Source of the DNA: Bipolaris cookei
Taxonomy: Eukaryota > Ascomycota > Dothideomycetes > Pleosporales > Pleosporaceae
Reading direction: 5' to 3'
Assembly (NCBI GenBank): GCA_002286855.1
Contig: NRSV01000078.1
Location: 65,349-129,348, forward strand
Length of the DNA: 64,000 bases
Part shown: positions 21,871 through 33,918 of the stretch, in pieces
Layout of the letters: each line of letters starts with the position of its first letter
How positions within the stretch are numbered: the first letter of the stretch is position 1
Notes under the pieces: model-generated
Databases searched by the model: none
Told to the model about the DNA's origin: nothing
What the model saw: only the letters and a program-made list of their open reading frames with translations
Translations under genes and position numbers: made by a program

Positions 21871-23141
21871 ATGACAGCCGGCTCCAGTGTCCGCGCTGGA
21901 GTCTCTGTCCGCAGTGATGGCCCCAATGATGGCGCCCCCGACACCCCGCAAGCACCCAACAAGGCGCCAGCCACGGGTGTCCAGGCTGCAGGCATGCGAG
22001 CCGTCGCCGCCAGGATGGTCGCCTTTTACTTCCGAGCGCCCGTAAAGGCCTTTTTCAGGGGCAGGATCGACTACATGGGCTATGCCAGAGCCATCAACCC
22101 ACATGTCATGGCCGATGCAAAGTGGTCGTGGAGAATGACCACGCCTGCCGTGCTCGCACATGCCATACGCATCGAAGGATGGGGCTTCATACCAAAGCAG
22201 GTACTGCCGCCGCTTATGGCAAATACATGGTATGCATAAGCAGCGTCTGGCCCACACAGCGCCTAACATTATACAGTATTGGTGCAGTTCTGTACACGAC
22301 ATACCTCCACAGCCTGTCAGCCCTCCATGAGCCATCCTCGTACCAGACCAAGCGTGTATACCCTCCTCCGCCTCCGTCTGTCACCTTCACCGCGGGATTG
22401 ATTGGTGGTGGTATCCAATCAGTATTCGCCGCACCATTCGACGCCCTCCAAACCCGCTTCCGCACCGCCGATATCCTTGAAGGCAAACACAAGACCATGT
22501 GGCACTACGCAGGCTACAAGCTACGCTCAATCGGCTTGCAAGGCATTTTTGCCGGCTGGACCCTGAGCTTTCTCAAAGACGCCTTCGGCGCAGCAGTCTT
22601 CTTCGGCACCTTTGAGACTGTCAAAAGCCAGGCATACCTCGAATTCGTGTCACATTACTACGGCAGCCGAAGTCGTGACACGCTACTGGAAAGCTCCATT
22701 CCTTACCTACAGGAAGACTACGATGATCGTCCAGTCATACGGCCACATTACATGCTCGAGCCCATGTTCTTGCTCTTGGCCGGTATCTCAGCATCAGTGA
22801 CATCCCAGCTCATCCAACACCCCCTGATGGAAATCCAGGATGTCCACTATCGCCGACTTGAGGCTCTCGATTTTCAGGCTCATCAGGACAACAAGCCCTC
22901 ACATATTGTCCGACGATATTACCATGCCTACGAAGAGACATTTGCGCAATGCAAGGTTCTAGCCAAACGTGCTGGAGGGTGGAGAAACTACCTCTACCGC
23001 GACTTCTTCATAAGCACGATAAAGCAAACGCCCAGTACAGCTGCTGGACTCATCGTATTTGAAATTGTACGCAGAAAGTATTCTTTCGAGAATGAGGAGG
23101 TCATGATCAATCATGAGGATGCACGTATCCTGTTGTCATGA
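21871..23141 (+). CDS. Divergent mitochondrial-carrier (SLC25)-like protein
   Basis: Exons 21871-22229 and 22277-23141 (donor gtatgc, acceptor tacag) give 407 aa. Two stretches resemble the start of SLC25 repeats: APFDALQTRFR after GLIGGGIQSVFA, and QHPLMEIQDVHYRR after LLLAGISASVTSQLI. The first keeps the P-x-D/E part of the carrier signature; both are degenerate. The segment GLQGIFAGWTLSFLKDAFGAAVFFGTFE matches the G-x-x-G-F-x-G-W and helix pattern of even-numbered carrier helices (quoted in parts elsewhere in this entry's logic: GIFAGW, AAVFFGTFE). A mitochondrial inner-membrane role is inferred; the substrate is unknown. The N-terminal 90 residues are poorly conserved-looking and rich in Ala/Pro. 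Confidence 0.75.
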
Positions 23142-23691
23142 AGAACAGGTTAATTGTAAAATGCATAGCATCTTGCATAGGATACCCAGGGGCAAATTTT
23201 AGACAGATAGACTAGTTGTTCATATTTGTAGATAGTCAAATCTCGCATCACAATTTACTGAATTACAGAGACAAATCAATGATACTAACATAGTAAGGGA
23301 TGATCACATAGGCGGTGAGCTTCATACTCTGTATTCATGCGCTGAATCAACCGGTTTAGCACGTCATCCAAATAGGCGTGACGCAACGGCCGGCTTTGGT
23401 TCACTCGAATTATTGCGCAACAAAAGCGTTGAATGAATTCACACTCAAACTTGACCTTGGGCGTTCACACGCACAGCCTTTTGTGACTCGGATGAAATCG
23501 TTGCGGATGCTCGTCACAGTTTTACAAACAAAATTTCAAGCCCCTCAGTCGTATCCGAGACAAGTGCCGAAGTACTAGCTATGCGTCAACGCCTCGGATA
23601 GATCTCCTCTCTAAATCTGTGCAGCCTTTGCTGTCTATTCCACATCCAAGTATCCTCCAGATAGGCTTTCTTCAATCTCAAATTCACGAAC
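23142..23691. other. Intergenic region
   Basis: AT-rich spacer of 550 bp between two co-oriented genes. No gene seen; the only open frame (23378-23578) has no recognisable product. Confidence 0.55.
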
Positions 23692-24843
23692 ATGGACTCG
23701 CATTCGCCAATCAAGCTCGCCGTGCTCGATGACTACCATGGCATAGCATCCAAGCACTTTGCTCACATTGATCCATCAAAAGTTAAAATCACAGTCTTTA
23801 ACGACACGCTACCATCATATTCACACCCTAAAACTTCGGATGAAGACCGTAAAGCCCTTGTTGATCGACTGAAACCATTTGCCGTTCTATCAACGCTACG
23901 CGAACGCACCGCTTTTCCGGGCGAGCTATTACGTCAATTACCCAATCTGAAGGTCATATTTGCGACTGGCGGTAAGTTTGAGTCCTGGGACCTGAACACG
24001 ATGAAAGAGTTGGGGATAAGCGTTTACGTCGCACCCGGCAAAGGGAGAACGGACGGCAAGGGCAGCGTCCAGTCACCGCGCTCGCTGCCCATCAAGCAAG
24101 GAGGCGGGCATCCTACTACGCAACACGTCTGGGCACTCATCCTCGGACTTGCACGTAATATTGCTACCGATGACGCAGTAGTAAAAGGAAAAGGCGGGCC
24201 TGCAGGCTGGCAGACCGAACTGGCAGTCGGCCTACAAGGCAAAACTCTCGGACTCGTTGGGTTGGGTAGAATCGGCGCTCACGTCGCTAGAGTAGGTGTT
24301 CTCGCCTTTGGCATGCGCATCATCTGCTGGAGTACGAACTTGACACAAGACAAAGCCGATGCATTGGCGCAGGAATACGGGTTACCAATAACAGGCGCAG
24401 GCATGCTTGCCGAGGATGAAAAGACCTTTCAAGTGGCGAGCAAGGAAGAGCTGTTCCAAACAGCAGACGTAGTGTCACTCCACTACGTACTAAGCGACCG
24501 CTCAAGAGGTATCGTAGCCGCGCGCGAACTAGCGTCTATGAAACCTTCTGCTTTCCTGGTCAATACCTCCCGGGCTCCCCTTGTTGACGAAGCTGCACTG
24601 CTTGATACATTGCAGAATGGGCGGATTCGCGGTGCCGCCCTCGATGTATTCGATATTGAGCCACTTCCGGCGGATAGCCCCTGGCGCAGTGGGGATTGGG
24701 ATAGAAAGGGGAAAAGCAGGATTCTATTGACACCGCATATGGGCTATGTCGAGGAAGGAACGTTGACGGTGTGGTACGAAGAGACGGCAGAGAATTTGGA
24801 GAGGTTGCTTGAGGGAAGTGAATTGCTGCATCGGATTATTTGA
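23692..24843 (+). CDS. D-isomer-specific 2-hydroxyacid dehydrogenase
   Basis: Single-exon frame of 383 aa from ATG 23692. The family features are all present: an N-terminal catalytic half (KLAVLDDYHG), the NAD-binding Rossmann loop GLGRIG at 190-195 with an upstream hydrophobic strand (KTLGLV), and the catalytic triad Arg294 (NTSRAPLVDE), Glu323 (FDIEPLP) and His349 (LTPHMGYVE). These soluble enzymes reduce 2-keto acids or oxidise D-2-hydroxyacids with NAD(P)H. The substrate is not predictable; the long insert after YVAPGKGRTDGK is unusual and may be an unspliced short intron or a lineage insertion (about residues 120-140). The gene is the last ordinary metabolic gene before the sparse zone. 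Confidence 0.92.
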   Translation: MDSHSPIKLAVLDDYHGIASKHFAHIDPSKVKITVFNDTLPSYSHPKTSDEDRKALVDRLKPFAVLSTLRERTAFPGELLRQLPNLKVIFATGGKFESWDLNTMKELGISVYVAPGKGRTDGKGSVQSPRSLPIKQGGGHPTTQHVWALILGLARNIATDDAVVKGKGGPAGWQTELAVGLQGKTLGLVGLGRIGAHVARVGVLAFGMRIICWSTNLTQDKADALAQEYGLPITGAGMLAEDEKTFQVASKEELFQTADVVSLHYVLSDRSRGIVAARELASMKPSAFLVNTSRAPLVDEAALLDTLQNGRIRGAALDVFDIEPLPADSPWRSGDWDRKGKSRILLTPHMGYVEEGTLTVWYEETAENLERLLEGSELLHRII

Positions 24844-25900
24844 GGACATGGTAAACAGGATACGGATTTGAAGAGTCACACGTAAACTAAGCTCATCGGG
24901 TCTTCTTACCTAGGCTGTACAGCTCTGAATAGTTTTCCTACCCCCAATCCTCTTCAAGGGACATCTCACTCCATCACTGTTGCTCCGATGCTTAGCCGTA
25001 GCTTTCTCCCAGGTTAAAGGCTAACACGCTTGCTCCAGCATATCCACCATTCTTGGCCTGAGTCCCCACACTCAGAACTCTCCATTTCGCACATGTGGTT
25101 TCTGCTTGATTCACTCCTACCACTTCCGCGCTACCCTCATAGCATTTATCTTAGGCCACGTCCTTTCCAAAGGATCCAACGGATTCATGAGGAATAACAT
25201 CTAGTCTCTTGTGGACGTCGAGTGACATAATTTCCTCGAGCGTTATTGTGAACGTTAAAAAGTGAGACTTGGTGTCAACTTGATGCTAGAGACTTTGACT
25301 TTCTTCTCAGCAATCTGGTATATATTAGGGAGAGCCATGTCACCAATCTTCGAGCGGAGTTGGAAACTACCCAGATTTCTAAAGCGCTAGTGAGCTTCGC
25401 GGTAGTACCAGGAGCTGTGCTCATGCTCATGCAAGTTATTGGATTTCTGTTGACCTTATGGTAGGTGCTGGCTCACCCGTGTGGGAATGCTGGTTTGCTA
25501 CGTATATGCGTGTATTGAAAGAATGAACATGAGTACGAATATGTGAAGTTGAATTTAAGCATGAAAATCGGATGACTACTAGAGAGGAAGGACTGGAAAC
25601 GATTGGGCGTGCTATATCCTCGCGTCGATAGCGTTGGCTTTGTCTTCAAAACTGTGAATCAAGCCACGAACACCTCGGTACATGCGTAAACAAAGCCATG
25701 ATGCCCACCACATGTCTTAGCACTTTCAATTGCCTTTCACCCTTTTACTCTAGAAATTGCTGCCTAAATGTTGTATGAATAAAAATCTAAGCAAACAGCA
25801 GTCATTGGCAGCAGCTGAATATCAAGCCGCGCAACCTCTCATTGTACCGCTAAATCCTGGCGATTGATTGAATAAGATATTGGGATTAGCTCGACGTTTC
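24844..25900. other. Intergenic region
   Basis: About 1 kb without a supported gene; no frame above 60 codons. AT-rich with no obvious repeat. It separates the conserved block from the accessory side. Confidence 0.55.
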
Positions 25901-27382
25901 ATGAATCCAACACTGTTGCTGGCGTATCAACTGCGCACTACAGGGCGCATACCCGTCCATGCAACAGAATGCGGCTTTTCAGTGCACCGACAGCGGTACC
26001 TTCGGACAACTCTAACATCGCAACATGTCAGCGCATACCTCACTACAATTTCATTCGGACGTGCAGCTCATCGACTGTATTTCACTTCAACTTCGCCCAA
26101 TCACGCTATTGTTGATAGTGTGATAAAAATTGCAGACGTTCGTCATCGCTCCTTTTGGGGACCTCAAAGATTTCTTGCAACAACTTCCTCCACGCGAACA
26201 TGCTCGTCCACAACAACCCCAACAATTACGGATGTCGGTGGAATTCAGAACGATAAGGGTACCTATGGCTTTTTGTCACCCATCGAGAAATCGTTACAAA
26301 CTTTCAACAAAAGAGCTATAATTCAACTCCCAATAACTTGCAAAACGATCGATGAAACATCACCCAGGGATAACATGAATAAACGTGAGTATTTAGAGCA
26401 AGTTCACAAATATGGAAGAAATAGGAGCCATATTCCTGGATCACGAAAGTACTTGGACCATTGCGGGAGACACTACACCAGGCAAGGAGACAAGAAGAAT
26501 CATGAAAACAATTGCGTCAATTGCAGAACAATACAGAAACAGGAGATAGATAGATGCGAAAGCCATCGCGGATTCCTAGATTGGGTAAAAGATCTTGTGG
26601 CAAGTAAGCTGAAAACAAATACCGCAAGCGTCGCACTGGATGCGAACGATGATAGCCTGAATCATACCCAGAGAAGGAAAGCCCAGGAGATCGATCGTAA
26701 CACTACCCAGCTATTAGATGTCGAGTTATCCCGGGTTGCCACATCAAAGCTAACGCTATGTGACGAGCAGGGCTACGTCTACATCCTTCGCGACTCGGAA
26801 AAGGGTCTTTTGAAAATTGGATTCGCCAAAGATCCAAAAGTACGGATTAGGCAACACGAAAAGTGTGGTCGAGACTTGAAGACTGTCCATGTGTCACATT
26901 GCATCAAGTGGAAGAAGCGGGCCGAGCGGCTGATTAAGTTGGATCTGAAGCACTTGTGTAGACCTTGGTTTTGTTCATCATGTCAACGATGGCATGTGGA
27001 ATATTTCGAAGTCACAGAGGAGAGAGCAAAAGCGATAGTAGAAAGATGGGCGGACTGGATCAATTACAGTCACCCCTACAATTCGGATGGGAATATCACT
27101 CCATTATGGAATCATTTGATCCTGTTCGGTAGAACACCCAAGCAAGCGATGCGAACTTATGATCACGAAGCCCGTTGGACGCACTGGAGTTGGGTATTAT
27201 CTTCACCCTCAGAAGACGATTTGAGGAGTTTTCAAGATAACACTGAACAACACGGATTTGACCATGATATTGGCCTAATGCTTGCTGGGAAAAAGAGCGA
27301 TCGAACAATGGAATGCCACAACTTACAAACAAAAGTCCCGATAGGAAGGATTTGGAGGACTTGGGCGACTCGAACAGCTTAA
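25901..27382 (+). CDS. T5orf172/GIY-YIG-like domain protein
   Basis: Frame of 493 aa from the first ATG at 25901; the frame is open a few codons further upstream without an ATG. The N-terminal 280 residues are basic, with a possible mitochondrial-type or simply disordered character and a Cys/His cluster (HENNCVNCRTIQ). From about residue 288 comes a T5orf172 domain, a GIY-YIG-like fold: GYVYILRD, LLKIGFAKD (equivalent of YIG), then R-x-R-x-H-E and HCIKWKKRAERLI. A zinc-ribbon-like CRPWFCSSCQRWHVEYF follows. T5orf172 proteins are widespread and expanded in fungi; some GIY-YIG relatives are nucleases, but this protein's activity is unknown. No stop codons break it, so it may be functional. Confidence 0.72.
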   Translation: MNPTLLLAYQLRTTGRIPVHATECGFSVHRQRYLRTTLTSQHVSAYLTTISFGRAAHRLYFTSTSPNHAIVDSVIKIADVRHRSFWGPQRFLATTSSTRTCSSTTTPTITDVGGIQNDKGTYGFLSPIEKSLQTFNKRAIIQLPITCKTIDETSPRDNMNKREYLEQVHKYGRNRSHIPGSRKYLDHCGRHYTRQGDKKNHENNCVNCRTIQKQEIDRCESHRGFLDWVKDLVASKLKTNTASVALDANDDSLNHTQRRKAQEIDRNTTQLLDVELSRVATSKLTLCDEQGYVYILRDSEKGLLKIGFAKDPKVRIRQHEKCGRDLKTVHVSHCIKWKKRAERLIKLDLKHLCRPWFCSSCQRWHVEYFEVTEERAKAIVERWADWINYSHPYNSDGNITPLWNHLILFGRTPKQAMRTYDHEARWTHWSWVLSSPSEDDLRSFQDNTEQHGFDHDIGLMLAGKKSDRTMECHNLQTKVPIGRIWRTWATRTA

Positions 27383-28984
27383 GAATCCTTGGTCAAGCTA
27401 CAAAACTACTAACATAGAGACTGCATCTCGACTTGGATTATATGATCATACACGTGATATTTCATGGTCAATATTCTCCACAAAATGTAACTGTTAGTTG
27501 TAAAGTTTGAGTAGTGAGTATCCTTCTATAGTTCAAAGTTCGATCTTTGTTGTCACTCCATTTTTCGCATACAATTTCGAGTCTTCACAGCTTCTTTTCG
27601 GATGAAGTGATTGCACGATCTTAGTTGAACCATACAATATCAAAGTAATTTAAGCAAATCGACCGTGTGAAGTCGAGAGGGAAATTTGGTTTCCATCTTC
27701 GTTGGAAAAATATCCTTATTTCCCGTTCTCTACAGTAGTGAATGAACTGGTCCCCATTGTTTGTTCAGAACGCACTGTTAAATGATATCACTGACAAGCC
27801 CTGAAACAGATTTTCGCTTTGAGCAAACAATACAGCTGCTCCAGGCGACAGACAGGCAGCCCTTACAAATTGGACATCTCAGGTATGCTGAGCTCATCTG
27901 TGCAAACTTGGGAGCCTTATGTGATTTAAAAGTACCATCTAGCGTCCTGTTTCTCTTCTTAGACTTTGTAACATACTACCTAGCCATATTCTCCTAAACT
28001 TTGCCCAATGCATTGGCGCGATAGGATTGAGGCCTAGTTATGAGTCGAACACATCCCGCTCATGAGATGTTGGAGGCGTTGTCATTGTGTTGACCATTCC
28101 CTGCAGAGCAGCCACACATGCAACTTTCTGTCATGTGCTCAGAACCAAACCAAAATTCTCACTATGCATGAATCCTCCCGATCACAGCAGATGCCTGACC
28201 TCGTGGCTTTGGTTCCAATTCAACTACAGCAAGTAAGGATGAGAACTCGTAGAATGGACCACATAATCTGACATGCAGAACGACACATATTGGCCCTTAT
28301 TCTTAGTGCATGCGGTAAAGGAAACTCGCAAAATCAAGTCGTGAAATTAAACATGACATATGATTACGTAGGAGTGTATTGAGGAATAAGCGACTTTGAT
28401 TTGTTAGGCACCCGGCTCCAACTGAGCATAGAAAAAAGAACGTTGCACAACCCCTCCATTCTCCTCTTAAATGCTCAATACTCTCGCATGAGCAAATATG
28501 GGTTCCTTTTTGTATTGCGACAAAGCACTCTTCTGAGCTTCAAATGATGAAATCTTGGCCCCCACATCCACGTTTCGATGAGCTGTGGATACGCATCGAT
28601 TGACTAATGAAAACCTCTTGTTCTGGCCCCCAATAGCGAGAACGGCAAATGGTCCAAAAGATCGAGCGCGTGACTCAACCCGCCAATGGTAAGATAAGAT
28701 TCCGGCCCCAATTACCAAAATAGAGTACCTCAAGCTCTAGACCTGCATTAGCATTCGATCGTTCGAGGAACCTTAGTCGCACCCAACGCCATGCATCACA
28801 AGGCTGAATCGTTTCTCTCAGAACCTTCATTCGAGTTCAGCTCAAGCATCCGTCAAAGGGTAATTATAAAAGTTCATGTAATACCCCACAATCTAAAGCA
28901 ATCCCGCGCACGTAACTCCTGCCACCTCCATCAAGTCTCCATCTTTCTCATCACGTACCTGGTTGTGGTATACACTGAAGCAGC
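27383..28984. other. AT-rich intergenic region at the accessory boundary
   Basis: 1.6 kb without a supported gene; short frames only (up to 88 codons). No clear repeat with the rest of the window. The last 100 bp (pyrimidine-rich, caagtctccatctt) look like the NLR promoter and leader. Confidence 0.55.
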
Positions 28985-31900
28985 ATGGAGACTCAGACGG
29001 CAAAACAAAGCACATTTACCGACCTTGGTCGGTTATGGACACAGGCCATAAGCGACTATAATGCACGAACCGGTGAAGACCTCTCGTCCATGGGCGCACA
29101 AAGTTTAGATGGAGCGATGAAAAGTCTTGATGACGGCATGGAGAGATTCAAAGGGTTTCGCCACGATGGAACCAAAACATCCAAGTTCCGTTCAGCTATT
29201 GGCAATTCACTTGGCGACATGCAGAAATGTATTGATGGCATCGCTGCAGTTGGTGATGCGGCAGGTGCGTTTCCACCCGCAATGCCAGTAGGACTTGTGT
29301 TTACAGCAGCAAGCCGCTTGATATCAGTAAGTATCATTTTATTATGGTGCAGTCTTAGACTAATAAAAGCAGGCTTTTGCTGGTGTGAAAGCTGACTATG
29401 ATCGGGTGGAATCGTTCTTTGAGTATTCAGGTCGGTTCTTTGAGCGGCTTTCCATACTTGAGGAACGAGCAGAATCTGGACCACTTGCTATCGCTATTGT
29501 CCGAGTATTCTCTATGCAATTATCTGTATGCGGCAGGGTGCGATACCTGATCAAAAAGAAGCGTTTCTGTAAGGACTACAACTCTTCCAGTGGACGGAAT
29601 TAATGACTCGTAGCACAATGGCTCAATGCGCTCTGGAATATGGAAGACCAAGAGCTGCTGGCTGCATTCGCTGCTATGCAAGCGTCAATCGATGAGCTTA
29701 ATCAAACTGTCGGGTATGAGACTTACAGCTCTATCAGGACCGTTCAGGATGAGGTGAAAACAGGAAATGACAAACTCGATGCGGTACAAGAAGATACATC
29801 AGCGAACGCTGCCAAGCTTGATGAGCTTGATGAAAAGCTGCGTTCTTTTCGTTCAAGCTTGGGACAAGATGTTCAGCAGCTCTACATGAGCAGTTTGAAG
29901 CTAGAAGTCGTAGTCAGTGAAGGATTTGTTGCAGTCCAAACGAAGCAGAATGAAAGTCATGCTCTGCTTCTCCAGCTTCAAAAATCAGTCGAGAAACTGG
30001 GAAAGACGCCAGAACATGACGAGAAAAAAAAGCAAAGTGGAAAGTCAAAGGGTGACAGCGGTGATCGCAAGTTTCAGGCTCTGCGAGAGATCAAAAAGTT
30101 TCTTACAGAAAATTACACGATTTTCCCATCATGGACCGACGCCCACCGGGAGAACTTGGCGCAAGATGAAGACATGCGGGATTCTCAAGTCAAACACACA
30201 GCAAAATGGCTGAATGAGCACCCAAATTTCAAGACCTGGGCAGAAGGAGGAAATCCGTTGCTTTGGCTAAGAGGCAATGAGGGTATTGGCAAATCTTTTC
30301 TGGCATTTTCGGCTGTTCAAGGACTACGCGTACTCAAAAATGAGCGGAATTGCTTTGCCTATTTCTACTTCAAGGAGGAACACCCATACCTGCAATCAGT
30401 ACAGAATGCTTTTGCATCAGCCGCACTTCAGATTGCCGAATCCAACAACAAGTATGCAGAACAAGTAGCGGCAAATATCAGGGATAATGCTGGACGATCG
30501 GAAGACATATCTACTTGGGAACGGTTTTTCATTTCGATGTTTCCAGGCAAGGAAAAGTCTGATAATCGACTTTTCCTTGTTCTGGACGGCCTAGACGAGG
30601 CTCATATCCAGCAGGGTGGTATCATGACGCAGTTTCTATCCGACTTGAGGCTCGAGAATGCCAACATTTCAGTATTGCTGACGAGCAGGCCGGAAGAGAA
30701 GCCAATCATACAACTCTTCGACTCCCTCGTCATTGAGGTCACCAAGCAAGAGATAAAGCCTGACATCAAGGCGCTAGCCAAGAGTCGCCTTCATTCACTA
30801 CCACGAGTGCGAAAATTTAGCCACGCTGTGAAAAGAGCTATCACCCGCAAGGTCGTAAAACAAGCGGACAGTATGCTCTATGCTGAGCATGTGCTGCGAA
30901 GGTTCTCCTACATTGGCCGAGAACGAGCTGTCTTGGAAGAATTGGAAAAGCTGCCTGCCTCTCTGCATGATCTTTATAAACTTCTTCTGGATGAGTGCCG
31001 CCACAACCGGTCTGAAGCTCAATATTTAGCACTGAAGAAGCTTTTTGCATGGCTGGCTTTTTCAAAACGATCACTCAGCCTGGCAGAAGCCTCATATCTG
31101 GTGCAGTTGACATTATCAGACAACTCCTTCGATATTGAGGAAGAAATCATTGGGCGCTCATCCCGTATCCTTGAGCTTACACAGGCCCGGCAGACAGAAG
31201 AGGATAATAAAGAAGATGACAAAGAAGATGACGAAATGGACGAAACGAAGGACGATTTTGTTTTTGAACTTGGGTATCGAGAATCGCCTTTGTCATTCCA
31301 AGATCGTTCTCTGCGACAGTACTTTAAGAGCGTGAGTGTTGAGGCCGATGGCACTGAAGAATTCCGGACACCTGCTTCTGCTGCACACCTCACGATCCTA
31401 CAGATGTGTGCAGACATTATGATTAAAGCAGCACAGGACCCAGAAGACCAGGCAAGCTCAGGATTATCGCTGTATGCAATCCAATATTGGTACGAGCATC
31501 TGAAAGAGCTGGACGTAGAGAAGTCGACAAATGCAACGATTTGCCAGGTGGTAGTTTTGTTGTACAGCATAACGCAAAACACGAACAATGTTGCAAAGTT
31601 GTTTGAACAAAGAGCAAGGCACGCAGATCTTTACCCTGAGCGAGCAGACGACACACCGTCAGCATGGTTCGATACACTCTTGATTTGGGCAGCAAAGGCA
31701 TCATCATTCTCAGATGAATCTTTGGACAGTGAGGTCAAAGCGTGGGCGCTTGCTGTTAACAAGGATAATGTCTTACTTTTGTTGGCAAAAGGACATGTCC
31801 AAAATTGGTTGGATGCTAATAGTCAATGGTGGATACCTGAGACCTTTCGATTTGTCAAAGCTGCTCTTCGTTTGGTATGTGCTTTTTTCTCATCGCCACA

Positions 31901-33918
31901 ACAGTTCTAATTGAATATAGGCAAATCGGTTACAAACAACTGAAGACGAGCCACTAAAGCTCATCCAAGAGGTCACTTCGCAGTATGATGTTCCCGCTGA
32001 GGATTACAAGACTTTGAGAGCGATCGGCGCCACATTGTGTGATTATGGATATGATTATTCGGATGAAGAACGCCAGAAGGCGATGTTGACTGAAGGAGCT
32101 TCGTACCTCAAGCAGGCCATCGAGCGTATGGAATGCGACACTCAGGAAAGAATCGAAACACTTCGCCTTCTTGCACCAAAATATCTGTGGATCGATCAGC
32201 ATTCGGAGGCGATCAAGTACTACGACCAAGCATACGACATGTTGCCAGAACCAGATTCAAAGGGACTGACCAAAGATCAACAAGCCGAGTTCATGGACAT
32301 CCGATTAGACATATTGACAGCCAAAGCAAGCGCCTTTGAAGAAATGAAACAGACTGAAGACGCCCTCCGCATCTACAACGAAGCCAGAAAATTTTCAGGG
32401 GAAAAGCCTCTACCTGGCGCGAGGCTTGACGATATCACCCTCTTGTTCAAGGAGGAAAATGATCCCGATGGTTCGAGACTCATCAAAGAACTGAATACCT
32501 GGATAGAAAAGGAGCGAAACAATTGGTTTTCATATTGTTTCGAGGGTTGGGTAGATAATACCGCGATTACTCGTATGCAAAGAGCAGCCAAATTGACGGG
32601 TGAGACCGATCTGCTCCTTGGCTGGCTCTATACTCTGGCAAATACTCTACCTAAGGAGAGCTATTATCTTTTTAATGTCCGAGGCGCAATCGCAAACCTG
32701 TACTACCCGGTGATGGGTGACACTGAAAAAGGCAAAGCTTTGCGACAGGAAATCTTAGCCATGAACCCAAAACCTGAATCTTGGTTCGAGGAAACCATGA
32801 ACGAGAAGAAGACTGAGCATCGACTGAAGCTTGCTGAAATCCTGTTCCATGAGTTCCAGAATTGCTCAGATCCAATGAAGAAAGAAGCGCTGATTGAAAC
32901 TTTGAGGACTCTGCCGAGCGCCCATCTAGATGATGACCTTCAAGAGTCTCATGTGGGTATGCTGCTTGCAAACATGCTCCGGATCATGGGTCCTGCAAAG
33001 GAATATCAGAAACACATGAACGACCTATTCTCTGCCTGTATAAATGGCCTCGAAGACAGTGTATCGTGGAACGACTCGTCCAGTCTGAGACTCCTATCCA
33101 AGGTCTTGGGTTCTTTGGACGGTCTTGAAAGAGACGCAAGAATCGCTTGCACCGCGCAATTTTCGATACTGGACCGGAGCATACACTACCAAAATAGTGA
33201 CACTGGTGATTCAGAGACTGATTCTAACGGTGATAGTACAGAAGAAGACGCAGAAAATAAGTCTGGAGAGAAAACTGTATCCGTTGCGGAAACCGCCCCC
33301 ACAACTGAAACTGCGGCACTCGACAATGACCCAGTATCCGACGTGGAAACTACAAAGAATGAAGAAGCTTGTTTGGCAGATGGCCGACTTGAGGCTGTGG
33401 GGGTCTGTGCTACCGATTCAGCAGTTGCCAAAAGGAGAGACTCCGCAGAAGTTGCCGAAGCTCCCGAACAGACAGTAGAGGCACAAGAATCTACCTTGTC
33501 AGAACGGGACTCTGCTGCGGCAGATTTGAACAAGCTTGACGAGGATCTTACTGGAAGCGGAATTTTCTGCGATGGAGGTTGCGGAACAGACATGAACAGC
33601 TGGATCAAGCCGATCTACTATTGCTTAGTGTGCGTCAACTGTGATCTGTGCGAAGACTGTCATGCCAAGCGACTAGCACAGACACGTGGAGAAATCGCGG
33701 AACCATGGCATAGCTACTGCGGCAGAGATCACCGGTATATCAAAGCACCTATGAAGGGTTGGAAGGGTGTGAAGGACGGTAATATTAGAATTGATGGCGA
33801 GGAGGAACTGACGGTGAAGGACTGGCTTAAGGGGTTGAAGGAGAAGCGATGGCAGAAGGCATGGGAAACCTTCTGGACACGACAAGGTGGTCTAAAGAAC
33901 ATTGGAGCTGATGATTAG
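28985..33918 (+). CDS. STAND/NLR-like protein: Goodbye-like N-terminus, NACHT, helical repeats, ZZ-like zinc finger
   Basis: Exons 28985-29326, 29373-29568, 29614-31874 and 31921-33918 keep the frame for 1598 aa; donors gtaagt, gtaagg and gtatgt, acceptors aagcag, cgtag and tatag. Residues 1 to about 180 resemble the fungal Goodbye/STAND N-terminal domain (FPPAMPVGLVFTAASRL, then FFEYSGRFFERLSILEE). A coiled coil follows (about 190-340). The NACHT ATPase spans about 388-560, with Walker A GNEGIGKSF (about 397-405), Walker B RLFLVLDGLDEAH (about 500) and a sensor-like LLTSRPE. After helical winged regions comes a TPR-like segment (about 935-1330, for example ALRIYNEARKF), an acidic Ser/Thr-rich linker, and a ZZ-like finger (about 1480-1540) with CDGGC, CLVCVNCDLCEDC and HSYCGRDH. 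Fungal proteins of this design act in non-self recognition and cell death; here that is an inference from architecture. Frame intact throughout. Confidence 0.88.

Noticed and set aside
21721..22335. 204-codon minus-strand frame opposite the carrier gene
   Set aside because: Antisense shadow of the first carrier exon and promoter; no domain and it would cross the splice site region of the real gene.
28985..33918. Prokaryote-type defence cluster around the NLR gene
   Set aside because: Neighbouring genes are ordinary fungal genes or transposons; introns and domain set are fungal, so no multi-gene defence operon is supported.
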